Part shown: one piece after another, positions 9,426 to 19,283 of the stretch
How the letters are laid out: each line of letters opens with the position of its first letter
How positions within the stretch are numbered: the stretch's first letter is position 1
Source: Qipengyuania xiamenensis
Lineage (GTDB): Bacteria > Pseudomonadota > Alphaproteobacteria > Sphingomonadales > Sphingomonadaceae
Reading direction: 5' to 3'
Assembly: GCF_019711495.1 (NCBI RefSeq)
Contig: NZ_JAIGNM010000003.1
Coordinates: 124,001 to 188,000 of the forward strand
Length of the DNA stretch: 64,000 nucleotides
Notes under the pieces: model-generated
What the model saw: the letters and a program-made list of their open reading frames with translations, nothing else
Told to the model about the DNA's origin: nothing
Database searches by the model: none
Program-made: the position numbers and the translations under genes

Positions 9426-11642
9426 ATGGACGCCAAAACCGGAGATATCAGCGGCTGCCCGTTCCATGGTAATGCGGGCACGCGAGACCTTTTCGGTCGT
9501 CGTAACCGCGACTGGTGGCCCGACCAGCTCGACCTGGAAATCCTGACCGAAGGCGGTCGCGCGGCCGATCCGATGGACGAAGATTTCGACTATTGCGAAG
9601 CCTTCAACGCGATCGACTACCAGGCGCTTAAGAAAGACCTGACCGACCTGATGACGGACAGTCAGGAATGGTGGCCGGCAGACTACGGCCATTACGGTCC
9701 GTTCTTCATCCGCATGGCATGGCACGCGGCCGGTACCTATCGCACCGGCGACGGTCGCGGTGGCGGCGGCAGCGGCCAGCAACGCTTTGCTCCGCTCAAC
9801 AGCTGGCCCGATAACGGCAACCTCGACAAGGCCCGCCGCCTGCTGTGGCCGATCAAGCAGAAATACGGCAAGCATATCAGCTGGGCCGACCTCTTCATCC
9901 TTACCGGTAACGTCGCGATCGAAAGCATGGGTGGTCCCGTGTTCGGCTTCGGCGGCGGCCGCAAGGACGTGTTCGATCCCGAGACCGTCTATTGGGGCAC
10001 CGAAGAGAAGTGGGTCGATACCGGCGCTGAAACGCGCATCCAGCCCGACGAGGGCATGGCGCTCGAGAACCCGCTCGCCGCGATCCAGATGGGTCTCATC
10101 TACGTCAATCCCGAAGGCCCGGGCGGCAACCCGCACGATGCCGAGGGCATGGCCCGCGACATGCGCGAAACCTTCGCCCGCATGGCCATGAACGATGAAG
10201 AAACCGTTGCCCTTACCGCCGGCGGACACGCCTTCGGCAAGGCCCACGGCGCCAAGCCCGCCGACACCTTCGGCAGTGCGCCAGAAGGTGAAACGCTGCA
10301 CCGCATGGGCTTCGGCTGGCTGACCGACCCCGAGGAAATTGGCAAGGGTCACATCACGACTTCGGGCATCGAAGGCGCTTGGACCCCGAACCCGACCGAG
10401 TGGGGCAACGACTACTTCCGCCTGCTGTTCAAGTATGACTACGAGCTCGTCCAGAGCCCGGCAGGTGCGAACCAGTGGCAGCCGATCAATCCGGACCCCG
10501 AGGACATGGCGCCCGACGCGCGCGATCCGTCCAAGAAGGTCCCCACGATGATGACCACCGCCGACATGGCGCTGAAGCGCGACCCGGAATATCGCAAGAT
10601 TTCCGAGCGTTTCCGCGACGACCAGGCGGCGCTCGACGATGCCTTCGCCCGCGCGTGGTTCAAACTGTGCCACCGCGACATGGGTCCAAAGGTCCGTTAC
10701 CTCGGCCCGGAAGTGCCCGAAGAAGACCTGATCTGGCAGGACCCCGTCCCCGCCGGCACGCAGGTTTCGGACAGCGATGTCTCCGCCTTCAAGTCGAAGG
10801 TTCTCGATAGCGGCCTGACCGTTTCCGAACTGGTTAAGGCGGCCTGGGCCTCGGCCTCGACCTACCGCAACTCTGACCATCGCGGCGGCGCCAATGGCGC
10901 GCATATCCGCTTCGACGAGATCAAGAACTGGAAGGTCAACGATCCCGAGGAACTGGACAAGGTCCTCACCAAGCTCGACGAGATCCGTGGCGGCATCTCG
11001 ATGGCCGATGCCATCGTCATCGCCGGTTCGGCCGCAGTCGAGAAGGCAGCGAAGGATGCCGGTTTCGACATCAGCGTCCCGGTCACCACCGGCCGCGGCG
11101 ATGCTAGCCGTGAAGACTTCGATGCCGAGAGCTGGGAGCCGCTGGAACCCTTTGCAGACGGTTTCCGCAACTACCTCAAGACCAAGGCTTCGGTGAAGAC
11201 CGAGGACATGCTGGTCGACAGGGCGCACCTGCTCGGTCTCTCGATCCCCGAAATGACCGCACTGGTCGGCGGGATGCGGGCCATGGGCGCGGTGACCAAG
11301 CACACGACCCACGGCAACCGCATCGGTGTTCTCACCGAAACCCCGGGCAAGCTGGACAACAGCTGGTTCGTCAACCTGCTCGGCATGGGCGTGATCTGGG
11401 AAGAAGTCGACGACAGCGGCGACGAGGAATTCGTCGGCACCTGCCGCAAGACCGGCAAGGAACTGTGGCGCGCCACGCGCACCGACCTCGTCTTCGGCTC
11501 CAACTCGCGCCTGCGCGCAGTTGCCGAGGTCTATGCCGAGAACGGCAACGAGGAGAAGTTCGTCCGCGACTTCGTCAAGGCCTGGACCAAGGTCATGGAC
11601 GCGGATCGCTTCGATCTGACCTACGCCAAGTACCACAAGTAA
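9426..11642 (+). CDS. katG: Catalase-peroxidase KatG
   Basis: A bifunctional haem enzyme that removes hydrogen peroxide. The 738-residue length is typical of the two-domain family. The distal haem pocket is R96, W99 and H100 in the segment [14 protein letters not shown]. The tyrosine of the Met-Tyr-Trp cross-link is in [12 protein letters not shown] and the methionine in FARMAMND. The proximal histidine is in [13 protein letters not shown] degenerate second peroxidase domain follows, ending in [12 protein letters not shown]. The start at 9426 has an AGGAGAG site nine bases upstream. It is followed by a strong terminator, so it is monocistronic, and its control region resembles that of ahpC. 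Confidence 0.98.
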   Translation: MDAKTGDISGCPFHGNAGTRDLFGRRNRDWWPDQLDLEILTEGGRAADPMDEDFDYCEAFNAIDYQALKKDLTDLMTDSQEWWPADYGHYGPFFIRMAWHAAGTYRTGDGRGGGGSGQQRFAPLNSWPDNGNLDKARRLLWPIKQKYGKHISWADLFILTGNVAIESMGGPVFGFGGGRKDVFDPETVYWGTEEKWVDTGAETRIQPDEGMALENPLAAIQMGLIYVNPEGPGGNPHDAEGMARDMRETFARMAMNDEETVALTAGGHAFGKAHGAKPADTFGSAPEGETLHRMGFGWLTDPEEIGKGHITTSGIEGAWTPNPTEWGNDYFRLLFKYDYELVQSPAGANQWQPINPDPEDMAPDARDPSKKVPTMMTTADMALKRDPEYRKISERFRDDQAALDDAFARAWFKLCHRDMGPKVRYLGPEVPEEDLIWQDPVPAGTQVSDSDVSAFKSKVLDSGLTVSELVKAAWASASTYRNSDHRGGANGAHIRFDEIKNWKVNDPEELDKVLTKLDEIRGGISMADAIVIAGSAAVEKAAKDAGFDISVPVTTGRGDASREDFDAESWEPLEPFADGFRNYLKTKASVKTEDMLVDRAHLLGLSIPEMTALVGGMRAMGAVTKHTTHGNRIGVLTETPGKLDNSWFVNLLGMGVIWEEVDDSGDEEFVGTCRKTGKELWRATRTDLVFGSNSRLRAVAEVYAENGNEEKFVRDFVKAWTKVMDADRFDLTYAKYHK

Positions 11643-11672
11643 GGCGTTGTTCTGACCCTTTGTGGTCGCAGA

Positions 11673-11706
11673 GGGCCCCCGGCGGAAACGTCGGGGGCCT
11701 TTTTCT
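11673..11706 (+). terminator. Rho-independent terminator after katG
   Basis: A long GC-rich hairpin with arms GCCCCCGGCG and CGTCGGGGGC (one G-T wobble) closed by a GAAA tetraloop, followed by CTTTTTC. It starts about 30 bases after the katG stop. Confidence 0.92.
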
Positions 11707-11744
11707 TGCCTTTACGGCTGGTCGAGGCGCGCTAGGGAGAGCGC

Positions 11745-12353
11745 ATGATCGTTTCGCACTCGTCCCTCTCGCGCCGCGTCGCGGGCATCATCTCCATCGC
11801 GGCATTCGTCGCGATCGGCGCTCAGACCTTGATCAACGAGGGCAACAACCCGCTGCTCAATCTCGCGCTGATGCTGCGTTACTTCACGATCTGGAGCAAT
11901 ATGGCGGCCGCACTCCTGCTGGGCTGGGTCGCACTGCGCGGGAAACTGGATGCGCGGATCGCCTTTGCCCTCGCGACAGCGCTGGCGATGGTCGGCATCG
12001 TCTACCACCTGCTGCTCGCGGCAGACCATCATCCGGTCGGCTGGGACTGGTATACGAACCAGATGCACCACACTGTTGTGCCGCTCGCCACCGTCTTTTG
12101 GTGGCTGGCGTTCTCCGGCGTGAAAGCGACCGGCTGGCGCACGCTGCCGATCGTGATAGCGGTGCCGATCCTCTACACTGGTTTTGCGCTGGTGGTGGGC
12201 GAGACGACGGGCTTCTACCCTTACTTCTTCCTCGACTTGCCGCAACTCGGCTGGGGCCAGCTGCTGCTCAATGTCGCCGGCCTCGGACTGGTTTTCATGG
12301 CTTTCGGTGCGCTGCTCATGGGCATGCGCAAGCTGATCACCGCTCGCGTCTGA
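11745..12353 (+). CDS. Pr6Pr-family integral membrane protein
   Basis: A 202-residue protein with about six membrane spans. The segment LMLRYFTIWSNMAAALLLGW near residues 43-62 and the QMHHTVVPLATVFWWL stretch near 104-120 are characteristic of the Pr6Pr membrane-protein family, whose function is unknown. The start at 11745 precedes a short polar stretch and then the first span. It stands alone on the plus strand after katG. Its last 17 bases overlap the 3' end of the convergent Smr gene. Confidence 0.82.
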   Translation: MIVSHSSLSRRVAGIISIAAFVAIGAQTLINEGNNPLLNLALMLRYFTIWSNMAAALLLGWVALRGKLDARIAFALATALAMVGIVYHLLLAADHHPVGWDWYTNQMHHTVVPLATVFWWLAFSGVKATGWRTLPIVIAVPILYTGFALVVGETTGFYPYFFLDLPQLGWGQLLLNVAGLGLVFMAFGALLMGMRKLITARV

Positions 12354-12885
12354 GCACGATGTAAAGCGCGCCCTCGCCGCCGTGGCGAATATGCGCGCGG
12401 CGCACTGCCGCGATGGCCGAGTGGTGGCTCGATGCGGCCAGCCAGTCGAGCACCTTGGCGCGGATCGCACCGCGCTTGGCTCCGCGATCGGCCGGATCGA
12501 CAGGGCGCGGTTTGCCCGTCACCAGCAGGATCGTGCGGGCGCCCATGGCCCGGGCCTGCGCCACACCGCTCATCAGCCGGTTGTAGGCGCCATCGAGATT
12601 GTGCCCGTGAAGGTCGAGCGTGAAGTCGGGCTGGATCGCGCCCGACTTGAGGCGCTTGTCCCAATGACCGTCGAGATTGTTCTGCGGCGTCGTGGCAGGC
12701 GGCGGAGCGGGCTTTGCAGGCGGCTTGGCCTGCTGCGGCTTGAGCAGGACTTTCTTCGGCATCACCGGCTTGGGCGCGGCGTCCTGCCGTGCCGGTTTCG
12801 GCCGCGCGTGCATCGGCTTCACCGTTGCGGCGACCTTTTCCCAGGCTTCCGCTTCTTCGGCCGAGAGTCCCCGCGGCGCGCTCAT
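12337..12885 (-). CDS. Smr (MutS2 C-terminal-like) domain protein
   Basis: A 182-residue protein. The first ~75 residues form a Lys/Pro/Ala-rich basic linker. The C-terminal half is a stand-alone Smr domain with the DLHGHNLDGAYNRL motif near residue 93 and the conserved TGKPRP segment near 125. Smr domains have nuclease or DNA-junction-binding activity; the role of the short proteobacterial versions is not settled. The start at 12885 overlaps the mltA stop as ATGA, which supports it over a longer frame running through mltA. It is the last gene of a minus-strand set: Tim44-like, mltA, smr. Confidence 0.88.
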   Translation of the reverse strand: MSAPRGLSAEEAEAWEKVAATVKPMHARPKPARQDAAPKPVMPKKVLLKPQQAKPPAKPAPPPATTPQNNLDGHWDKRLKSGAIQPDFTLDLHGHNLDGAYNRLMSGVAQARAMGARTILLVTGKPRPVDPADRGAKRGAIRAKVLDWLAASSHHSAIAAVRRAHIRHGGEGALYIVLRRER

Positions 12886-14066
12886 TGTTTCAGGCGCGCG
12901 CGCGTCCCCTTGGGCAGCAGCAGGTACGCCTTGCCGCTTGAGCTCATTGCCCCTGCAATCTCGCGGGCGTCCGCGCCATTGCCCCAGAATGTGTCGAAGC
13001 GGTTCGCGCCCCTGATCGCACCGCCGGTGTCCTGCGCGATCCACAGACCGTCGGCAACATTGGCTTCCATGTCGAGCCAGACGGGTGCGCCGTAGGGAAC
13101 GAACTTGGGATCGACCGCCACGCTGTCGCGGGCGTAGACCGGCACTTCGAGCGAGCCCAGCGGCCCGTCGGTGTCGAGCTCGCGGAAGAAGATCCAGCTC
13201 TTGTTGAGGTTCATGATCTCGTCGGCGCGTTCCGGATTGGCGCGCAGCCATGCCATCAGGCCCTGCATCGAAGTCGGGTACTCGGTGCCTTCCCCGATCA
13301 GGCCCTGCTCGCGCATGGGTCGCCCGATGGCGACATATTCGCGGCCGTTCTGGCCCGCATAGCCGATGCGCATGACATCGCCGTCGGGAAGGCGCAGCAG
13401 GCCGCTGCCCTGGATCTGGAGGAAGAAGAATTCGACCGGGTCGGCGGCCCAGGCGATCACCGGCACCTTGCCGTCCAGCGCGCCCGCCACGATTTCGGAA
13501 CGCTCGAAATAGCGGACGAACTCGCCCGCCTCGTTGTAACGGCCGAGCGGCGGGCGACCGGTGCGCTCGTCTTCGGAGACATCGTCAGGCCATGCCCGTT
13601 CGAGATCGTCGGGCAGCGCGTAGACCGGCACTTCGTAGCTGGGCTGGCGCGTGCGGCTGCCGAGAATTTCGGGTTCGTAATAGCCGGTGGCGAAGGCCGT
13701 CCCGTCGCCGACGATGACCGTCTCGAACTGGCTGCGGAAGAATTCTCCTGCATCGCCCGACCAGTTCACCGCCGCGCCGCAGGGCGCCTGCCAGTCGACA
13801 CGGCGCGTGAGGCCGCTGGTATCGTCACGGAAAAGGATCTTGTCGCACGAGCGCTTGAAGGCTTCGAGCGCGGGCGCGGCGTCGAAACCGACGAAGGGCA
13901 TGGTCTCGATATCGGGTCCGGGCATGAGGGTGGCAGCAGAGGCCGTGTCCACCGGTGCAGGTTCGGGCGCCTCGACGACTCCGAGGTCTTCGGGCGGGCG
14001 CGCATCGGGATTGGCCGCGCATCCGGCAAGGGCAAAGGCTGCAACCAGCCCGGCTAGACGTTGCAT
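12882..14066 (-). CDS. mltA: Membrane-bound lytic murein transglycosylase A (lipoprotein)
   Basis: MltA cleaves the MurNAc-GlcNAc bond of peptidoglycan, forming 1,6-anhydro ends, while anchored to the outer membrane. The 394-residue protein begins MQRLAGLVAAFALAGCAAN, a lipoprotein signal with lipobox LAGC. The MltA domain shows TGYYEPEILGSR, the ADPVEFFFLQIQGSGLL segment and the 3D domain with IAQDTGGAIRGANRFDTFWG, which contains the catalytic Asp. The start at 14066 is chosen because it begins the signal sequence; the frame is open further upstream but without coding character. It lies 25 bases after the Tim44-like gene and overlaps smr by four bases. Confidence 0.94.
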   Translation of the reverse strand: MQRLAGLVAAFALAGCAANPDARPPEDLGVVEAPEPAPVDTASAATLMPGPDIETMPFVGFDAAPALEAFKRSCDKILFRDDTSGLTRRVDWQAPCGAAVNWSGDAGEFFRSQFETVIVGDGTAFATGYYEPEILGSRTRQPSYEVPVYALPDDLERAWPDDVSEDERTGRPPLGRYNEAGEFVRYFERSEIVAGALDGKVPVIAWAADPVEFFFLQIQGSGLLRLPDGDVMRIGYAGQNGREYVAIGRPMREQGLIGEGTEYPTSMQGLMAWLRANPERADEIMNLNKSWIFFRELDTDGPLGSLEVPVYARDSVAVDPKFVPYGAPVWLDMEANVADGLWIAQDTGGAIRGANRFDTFWGNGADAREIAGAMSSSGKAYLLLPKGTRARLKQ

Positions 14067-14091
14067 GCCTTTCTCCAGCTTGGCGGGTGGC

Positions 14092-14751
14092 TTAGCCCTG
14101 GTCGGTCTCGTCGAGGACCCAGTTCGGGTCCATCGCATCGACATTGCGGGTGAAGGTCCAGATATCGCGGCTTTCCACGGCATCGTCGAGCGAACCGGCG
14201 ACGACATTGCCGTCCTTGTCGCGCGTGACCGATGCGATGTCGGAGACGAACAGCACGGCGATACGTGCGGTGCGCTTGTCGAGTTCGGCCGAATGGATGG
14301 TCGCATCCTCGATCCGGATCAGGCGGTTGTCGAGCGTTTCGCCAGCCGCTTCGCGTGCGTCGATTGCGGCCGAGAATCCGGCATAGACGTCATCGTCGGT
14401 CAGGTCGCGCAAGGTTTCCTTGTCGCCGTTCCAGAAGGCTTCGAGGATCATGCCGTAAGCAGCTTTGGCGCCTTCGAGGAAGCCGAGAAGGTCGAACCGC
14501 GGATCGGCCGAGGCGATGGCTCGCACACCTGCCTCGTTCGCGCTCGAGCCATTGTCGATGCTGCGCAGGCGCACGGGTTCACGGACAGGCTCGCTCGGGC
14601 GTTCGGTCGCGGGAGCGATGCGGTTTTCCGGCGAATCGTAGCGACGCGAGATCGGCTCCTCCTCATGCTCCGACCTCTGGCCGAGCACGGAATAGAGGCG
14701 CAGGCCAAGGAAGGCTGCGATGGCGGCGAGGATGACGATCTCGGTGATCAC
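14092..14751 (-). CDS. Tim44/TimA-family protein
   Basis: A 219-residue protein with an N-terminal membrane anchor (MITEIVILAAIAAFLGLRLYSVLG), a charged low-complexity linker and a C-terminal Tim44-like domain (FLEGAKAAYGMILEAFWNGDKETLRDL, then IEDATIHSAELDKRTARIAVLF). Alphaproteobacterial TimA proteins are homologues of the mitochondrial import component Tim44 and are thought to act at the inner membrane in protein trafficking. It is divergent from secB, which matches the usual alphaproteobacterial neighbourhood, and heads the mltA-smr operon. Confidence 0.9.
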   Translation of the reverse strand: MITEIVILAAIAAFLGLRLYSVLGQRSEHEEEPISRRYDSPENRIAPATERPSEPVREPVRLRSIDNGSSANEAGVRAIASADPRFDLLGFLEGAKAAYGMILEAFWNGDKETLRDLTDDDVYAGFSAAIDAREAAGETLDNRLIRIEDATIHSAELDKRTARIAVLFVSDIASVTRDKDGNVVAGSLDDAVESRDIWTFTRNVDAMDPNWVLDETDQG

Positions 14752-15010
14752 GTGAAATTTCCGTTCAGCTTGTATGAGAGCTACGCCCGGCGGGCTCTCT
14801 AAGTTCCAGTCCTGTCTGCCCTAGATAGGGTCGAATTACAAACGGGCAATGAACCATTCTCGGCGCATCGGCTGGTGCTTGCGCCAAGGTGTAGCCTGCC
14901 AGCTGCATTGCCCAGCGCGCAAGGCGGTGCTAGGCGCGCCAGCGAACCGTGGGACGGTGTACTCGCCTTCCCTGCGTAATTTTCCAGTTTCTCGACAAGA
15001 AGTGACCAAA

Positions 15011-15547
15011 ATGGCTGACGACAACAACGTTCTGACCGATCTCGACATGGATCCCGCAGCCGGTGCCAATGGCGCCGACAACCGCCCCTCGGTGGGCCTG
15101 CTGAACCAGTATGTGAAGGACTTCTCGGTCGAGAACCCGAACGCGCCCAAGTGCTACCAGTGGAACGATCAGCCCAAGGTCGACATCCAGGTGAACATCG
15201 GCGCCAGCCAGATCACCGACGAAGTGCACGAAGTCGAGCTGAAGCTGACCGCACGCGCCGATGCCGAAGAAGGCAATCTTTACATCGTCGAGCTGGCCTA
15301 TTGCGGCCTCGTCGGCATCCGCAACCTGCCCGAAGAGCATGCCCACGCATTCCTCTTCGCAGAAGCACCGCGCCTGCTCTTCCCCTTCGCTCGCGCGATC
15401 GTTTCCGACGCCGTGCGCGAAGCCGGCTTCCCGCCGCTGCTGCTCGACCCGATGGATTTCGGCGCGCTCTACCAGCAGCAGCTCCAGGCCCGTGCGGCGC
15501 AAGCGCAGGGCGAAGGCGCCCCGGCCGCGCCGACCGGCGACGCCTGA
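15011..15547 (+). CDS. secB: Protein-export chaperone SecB
   Basis: A cytosolic tetrameric chaperone that keeps preproteins unfolded and delivers them to SecA. It has 178 residues. Family motifs are VKDFSVENPNAP, the DEVHEVELKLTARA stretch, AYCGLVGIRNLPEE and the C-terminal ARAIVSDAVREAGFPPLLLDPMDF. The start at 15011 (MADDNNVLTD) is preferred over an in-frame ATG 54 codons upstream because the family begins with such an acidic leader. The tail is Ala/Gln-rich. It is divergent from the Tim44-like gene and is followed by murJ after 23 bases. The 259 bases upstream hold the divergent promoters; I see no gene there. Confidence 0.96.
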   Translation: MADDNNVLTDLDMDPAAGANGADNRPSVGLLNQYVKDFSVENPNAPKCYQWNDQPKVDIQVNIGASQITDEVHEVELKLTARADAEEGNLYIVELAYCGLVGIRNLPEEHAHAFLFAEAPRLLFPFARAIVSDAVREAGFPPLLLDPMDFGALYQQQLQARAAQAQGEGAPAAPTGDA

Positions 15548-15570
15548 TAGCGCAAAGCCAAGGCTAGGCC

Positions 15571-17175
15571 ATGAGCCTGCTCAAGAACGTCGGCACGATC
15601 GGATCGCTCACCATGGTGAGCCGCGTGGCCGGCATGGCGCGCGAGATGATCTTCTCGCGCGTCCTCGGCGCCAATGCGGTGACCGACGCTTGGTTCCAGG
15701 CCTTCATCATACCCAACGTCTTCCGACGCCTGTTTGCGGAAGGCGCCTTTTCGGCAGCGTTCGTGCCGATGTTCTCGAAGCGCCTTCACGGTGACGGTGG
15801 GCTGGAAAGCGCGCGCAGTTTCTCTGACGATGTGCTGAGCATTTTCCTGCCGGTGCTGATCCTACTGTGCGCGGTGATGATGATCGCCATGCCGGGCGTG
15901 ATCTACGTGCTATCGGACAAGCCCATCGATCCGGTCGAATACGACATCGCCGTCGCTTTCGCTCAGATCATGTTCCCCTACATCCTGCTGGTCAGCCTCG
16001 TTACGCTGTTCACGGGCATGCTCAATTCGGTGAGCCGGTTCGCGCCGGGGGCGAGCTTTCCGATCATCCTCAATGTGGTGCTGATCTCGGCCTTGCTGGG
16101 CGGCGAATATGCCGCCGCGACTTTCGGCTGGAGCGTCGAGCAGGTCGGCTACGTCATCGCCTGGGCGGTTCCGGTCGCAGGCGTACTGCAGCTTGCCTGG
16201 CTCTACATCTGGACACGGGTGGAAGGCTTCCGCCCTCGTATCCTGTGGCCGCGTATAACGCCGGAGGTGAAGCGCCTGTCGATCATCGCACTGCCCGCCG
16301 CGATCGGTGGCGGCGCCTACCAGATCAACACGCTGGTCCAGCTTTACTTCCTCAACCAGCTGGCGACGGGTTCGGTCAGCCACATGAACTATGCCGACCG
16401 CCTCAACCAGTTGCCGCTTGGCATCATCGGCATTGCGCTGTCGACGGCGATCCTGCCGACGCTCTCCAAGTTCGTCGGAGGCAACAACAAGGAAGGCGCG
16501 GACCGCATCCAGTCCGATGCCATCGAGCTGTCGATGTTGCTGACCATTCCGGCGGCGGTTGCGCTTGCGATCTGTGCGACGCCGTTCATCACGATGCTGT
16601 TCCAGGGCGGTCGCTTCACAATTGAAGATGCGAACGCCGCAGGGGCCGTACTCGGCGTTCTGGTGCTTGGGCTGCCCGCCTATGTCCTCGTGAAAGTGCT
16701 GGTGCCGAACTTTTACGCGCGCTCCGATACGCGCACGCCGGTTTATGCAGCTTTCATCTCGCTCTTCGTATTCGTGGTGAGCTGCATCTGGAATATCGGT
16801 CTGTCGCTGCCGTGGCTCACGATCGAGCCGCTCGGCTACGGTGTCCCCGGTATCGCCGCGGCCAGCGTCATCGGCGCATGGATCAATGTCGGCTATCTCT
16901 ACGCGGTTCTCGTGAAGCGCGGCTACTACACCATCCCGCTCGCGCTCGTTGGCCGCGTCTTGCGCCAACTCGTCGCCGCACTCGCCATGGGCGCCGCCTT
17001 GTGGTTCGCGCGCGATTTGCTAACCGGCTGGTATTCCGCAGGCCTTTTTGCCCGCATCGGGGCGCTCGCCGCGCTCGTGCTGTGTTCGGCAGTGGTCTAT
17101 TTCGGCGTCGCATACCTTGTCGGTGCCATCGACAAGCAGCGCATCGCTGCCCTCACCAAGAAGAAAGCTCTCTGA
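15571..17175 (+). CDS. murJ: Lipid II flippase MurJ
   Basis: MurJ moves lipid-linked peptidoglycan precursors across the inner membrane. It is 534 residues with about 14 membrane helices of the MOP exporter fold. The N-terminal [20 protein letters not shown] and the [18 protein letters not shown] segment carry the conserved arginines of Mur[14 protein letters not shown], the [15 protein letters not shown] region and [24 protein letters not shown] are also typical. It lies between secB and trpS, with only a four-base gap to trpS, so the three genes may form one transcript. Confidence 0.96.
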   Translation: MSLLKNVGTIGSLTMVSRVAGMAREMIFSRVLGANAVTDAWFQAFIIPNVFRRLFAEGAFSAAFVPMFSKRLHGDGGLESARSFSDDVLSIFLPVLILLCAVMMIAMPGVIYVLSDKPIDPVEYDIAVAFAQIMFPYILLVSLVTLFTGMLNSVSRFAPGASFPIILNVVLISALLGGEYAAATFGWSVEQVGYVIAWAVPVAGVLQLAWLYIWTRVEGFRPRILWPRITPEVKRLSIIALPAAIGGGAYQINTLVQLYFLNQLATGSVSHMNYADRLNQLPLGIIGIALSTAILPTLSKFVGGNNKEGADRIQSDAIELSMLLTIPAAVALAICATPFITMLFQGGRFTIEDANAAGAVLGVLVLGLPAYVLVKVLVPNFYARSDTRTPVYAAFISLFVFVVSCIWNIGLSLPWLTIEPLGYGVPGIAAASVIGAWINVGYLYAVLVKRGYYTIPLALVGRVLRQLVAALAMGAALWFARDLLTGWYSAGLFARIGALAALVLCSAVVYFGVAYLVGAIDKQRIAALTKKKAL

Positions 17176-17179
17176 TCCA

Positions 17180-18196
17180 ATGCGTGTTGTTTCCGGCATC
17201 CAGCCAACCGGCAATCTCCACCTCGGAAACTACCTGGGGGCGATCCGCAATTGGGTGCGGATGCAGGACGAGATGGAAGAGGGCAGCCAATGCCTGTTTT
17301 TCCTCGCCGATTTGCACGCGATCTCCATGCCGCATGATCCGGCCGAGCTGAACAAGGGTACGCTGGAGATGGCCGCGGCGCTGGTCGCTTGCGGCATCGA
17401 TCCGGCGAAGAGCGTCGTCTTCAACCAGGCGCAGGTGCCGCAGCACGCAGAACTGCAATGGCTGCTCGGCGGCACGGCCCGCATGGGCTGGCTCAACCGC
17501 ATGACGCAGTGGAAGGACAAGGCGGGCAAGAACCGCGAGGGCCAGTCGGTCGCGCTGTTCACCTATCCGGTCCTGCAGGCTGCCGACGTGCTGCTCTACC
17601 AGGCAACGCATGTGCCGGTGGGCGAGGACCAGAAGCAGCATCTCGAACTCGCTCGCGACATCGCGCAGAAGTTCAACAACGACTTCGCCTCCGAAGAGGC
17701 GCCGGTCTTCACCCTGCCCGACCCGATCGTACCGCCGCAAGCCGCGCGCATCATGAGCCTGCGTGACGGCGGGAAGAAGATGAGCAAGTCCGATCCTTCG
17801 GACATGAGCCGCATCAACCTCGCCGACGATGCCGACGAAGTGATGAAGAAGGTCAAGAAAGCGAAGACCGATCCCGAGCCGCTGCCGAGCGAGGAGAAGG
17901 GTCTGGAAGACCGCCCCGAGGCACTGAACCTCGTGACGATCTACGCCGCGCTGACCGACGGCAGCGTCGAAAGCGTGCTCAAGGATTTCGGCGGCGAAGG
18001 CTTCGGCAAGTTCAAGCCCGCGCTGGGCGAGGTGCTGGTTGAGACCCTGCGTCCGATCTCGGAACGCTTCAATGGCCTCCTCGAAGACCGCGAGGCACTC
18101 GACGCAATCCTCGCGCGCGGCGCATCGCAAGCGCGCGAGATCGCGGTTCCGACGCTCGAGAAGACCTACGAGGCGCTGGGCCTCGTACGCGGCTAG
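17180..18196 (+). CDS. trpS: Tryptophanyl-tRNA synthetase
   Basis: A class I aminoacyl-tRNA synthetase that charges tRNA-Trp. It has 338 residues. The HIGH-type motif is [13 protein letters not shown] near residues 10-22 and the KMSKS motif is [12 protein letters not shown] near 197-208. Other signatures are the [13 protein letters not shown] and [29 protein letters not shown] segments. The start at 17180 is four bases after the murJ stop. A longer frame running back through murJ is spurious. It is convergent with the YbjQ gene with a single base between the two stop codons. Confidence 0.97.
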   Translation: MRVVSGIQPTGNLHLGNYLGAIRNWVRMQDEMEEGSQCLFFLADLHAISMPHDPAELNKGTLEMAAALVACGIDPAKSVVFNQAQVPQHAELQWLLGGTARMGWLNRMTQWKDKAGKNREGQSVALFTYPVLQAADVLLYQATHVPVGEDQKQHLELARDIAQKFNNDFASEEAPVFTLPDPIVPPQAARIMSLRDGGKKMSKSDPSDMSRINLADDADEVMKKVKKAKTDPEPLPSEEKGLEDRPEALNLVTIYAALTDGSVESVLKDFGGEGFGKFKPALGEVLVETLRPISERFNGLLEDREALDAILARGASQAREIAVPTLEKTYEALGLVRG

Positions 18197-18197
18197 G

Positions 18198-18545
18198 TTA
18201 GACCTTCACCGCGGTGCCGCTGGCCGAGACCATCAGCATCGAGCCAGTGTCGCCGATCACTTCGTAGTCGAGGTCGACGCCGACCACGGCATTGCCGCCA
18301 CGAGTCGCGCATTCGGCCTGCAGTTCCTCGATCGCCTGGTTGCGCGCATCGGCGAGGATGCGCTCGTAGCTGCCCGAGCGGCCGCCCACGATATCGCGGA
18401 TATTGGCGAAGAGGTCGCGGAAGAGGTTTGCACCGACGATCACCTCGCCGGTGACGATGCCCAGATATTCCCGGATCGGCTGCCCCTCGATGGTGGGCGT
18501 GGTGGTGACGATGATGCCGCGCGCGTCTTTCCAGGGTCCGGGCAT
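18198..18545 (-). CDS. YbjQ/UPF0145-family protein
   Basis: A 115-residue protein of the YbjQ (heavy-metal-binding-domain DUF74) family. Motifs are [24 protein letters not shown] and the [20 protein letters not shown] block near residues 80-100. The family forms small beta-rich pentamers of unknown cellular role. The start at 18545 has an ideal AGGAGG eight bases upstream, and that site is partly contained in an 11-base inverted repeat (see separate entry). gapR and the DUF1244 gene lie upstream on the same strand. Confidence 0.9.
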   Translation of the reverse strand: MPGPWKDARGIIVTTTPTIEGQPIREYLGIVTGEVIVGANLFRDLFANIRDIVGGRSGSYERILADARNQAIEELQAECATRGGNAVVGVDLDYEVIGDTGSMLMVSASGTAVKV

Positions 18546-18556
18546 GTGCAGTTCCT

Positions 18557-18587
18557 CCTATCTCGATTGGTGTATTATCGAGATAGG
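18557..18587 (-). promoter_or_regulatory. Perfect 11-base inverted repeat touching the ybjQ ribosome-binding site
   Basis: CCTATCTCGAT (18577-18587 read on the minus strand) is followed by a nine-base spacer and the perfect complement ATCGAGATAGG (18567 to 18557). The final AGG of the second arm is the first half of the AGGAGG ribosome-binding site at 18554-18559. As DNA it could be an operator; as RNA, a hairpin hiding the ribosome-binding site. There is no T-tract after it, so it is not a terminator of gapR. Confidence 0.7.
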
Positions 18588-18603
18588 ACGGATGCCTGCA
18601 AAA

Positions 18604-18840
18604 TCAACCCATTCCGAGCGCGGCCTTGTAGGTGTCGAGAATGGTTTCCTGCTCGCTGCGCTCGTCGGGCTTCATCTTGCGAAGGCGGATGACCTGGCGC
18701 ATGATCTTGGTGTCGTAACCCACGGCCTTGGCCTCGGCGTAGACGTCGCGGATGTCGTCGGCGATGCCCTTTTTTTCTTCCTCGAGGCGTTCGATGCGCT
18801 CGATCAGCAGGCGCAGGCGGTCGTCGGTGGCTTCGGCCAT
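18604..18840 (-). CDS. gapR: GapR-family nucleoid protein (DUF2312)
   Basis: A 78-residue, coiled-coil-rich DNA-binding protein. The sequence from [21 protein letters not shown] through [20 protein letters not shown] to the [14 protein letters not shown] segment is the DUF2312/GapR signature. In Caulobacter, GapR binds overtwisted AT-rich DNA and helps replication and cell-cycle progression. The start at 18840 matches the family length; the frame continues upstream but without homology. It lies between the DUF1244 gene (82 bases upstream) and ybjQ. Confidence 0.92.
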   Translation of the reverse strand: MAEATDDRLRLLIERIERLEEEKKGIADDIRDVYAEAKAVGYDTKIMRQVIRLRKMKPDERSEQETILDTYKAALGMG

Positions 18841-18922
18841 TTTCAGGGTTGCTCCAATGAAATGAGAATCGGTTGAGGCGTTCGATAGCCACCCTCCCCG
18901 ATCAGGTGAAGGCGGCGACTCG

Positions 18923-19234
18923 CTAGTCCACGCGATTTTTCGCGACACTCGCTTTCATGCGCGCCAATTGCTCTTCCGTAGCGGGCGTCTGGCGGGTTGC
19001 CTTCCATTCGTCCTGAGGCATGCCGTGGATCAGTTCGCGCGCCGCCGCCTTATCGCCTTCGAAGCCTGCGTCGAGGATCCAGTCGGCAAGACAGTTCCGG
19101 CAGAAACCCGACAGCCCCATCAGGTCGATATTCTGCGCATCGTGGCGATCCTGCAGGTGGCGGACCAGCCTGCGAAATGCCTGTGCCGCTACGGCATCGT
19201 CGAGTTGGTCGAGTGCGTCTGAATTGGTATCCAT
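18923..19234 (-). CDS. DUF1244 family protein
   Basis: A 103-residue cytosolic protein. The signature is [22 protein letters not shown] near residues 35-56 with the conserved Cys-x-x-Cys pair, followed by GMPQDEWKA. The family is common next to pyk in alphaproteobacteria, as here; its function is unknown, though the paired cysteines suggest metal binding. The start at 19234 ([10 protein letters not shown]) is chosen over upstream in-frame starts because those would run into the divergent pyk start. The promoters of both genes must lie in the roughly 50 bases between them. Confidence 0.88.
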   Translation of the reverse strand: MDTNSDALDQLDDAVAAQAFRRLVRHLQDRHDAQNIDLMGLSGFCRNCLADWILDAGFEGDKAAARELIHGMPQDEWKATRQTPATEEQLARMKASVAKNRVD

Positions 19235-19283
19235 CGAAAGCTTGTCCTTGAGTTGCCACACGGCTCTGCCATAGGCGGTGTCC

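Noticed and set aside
9348..11636. 762-codon minus-strand frame opposite katG
   Set aside because: Antisense to an unambiguous catalase-peroxidase gene; a product of GC-rich codon bias.
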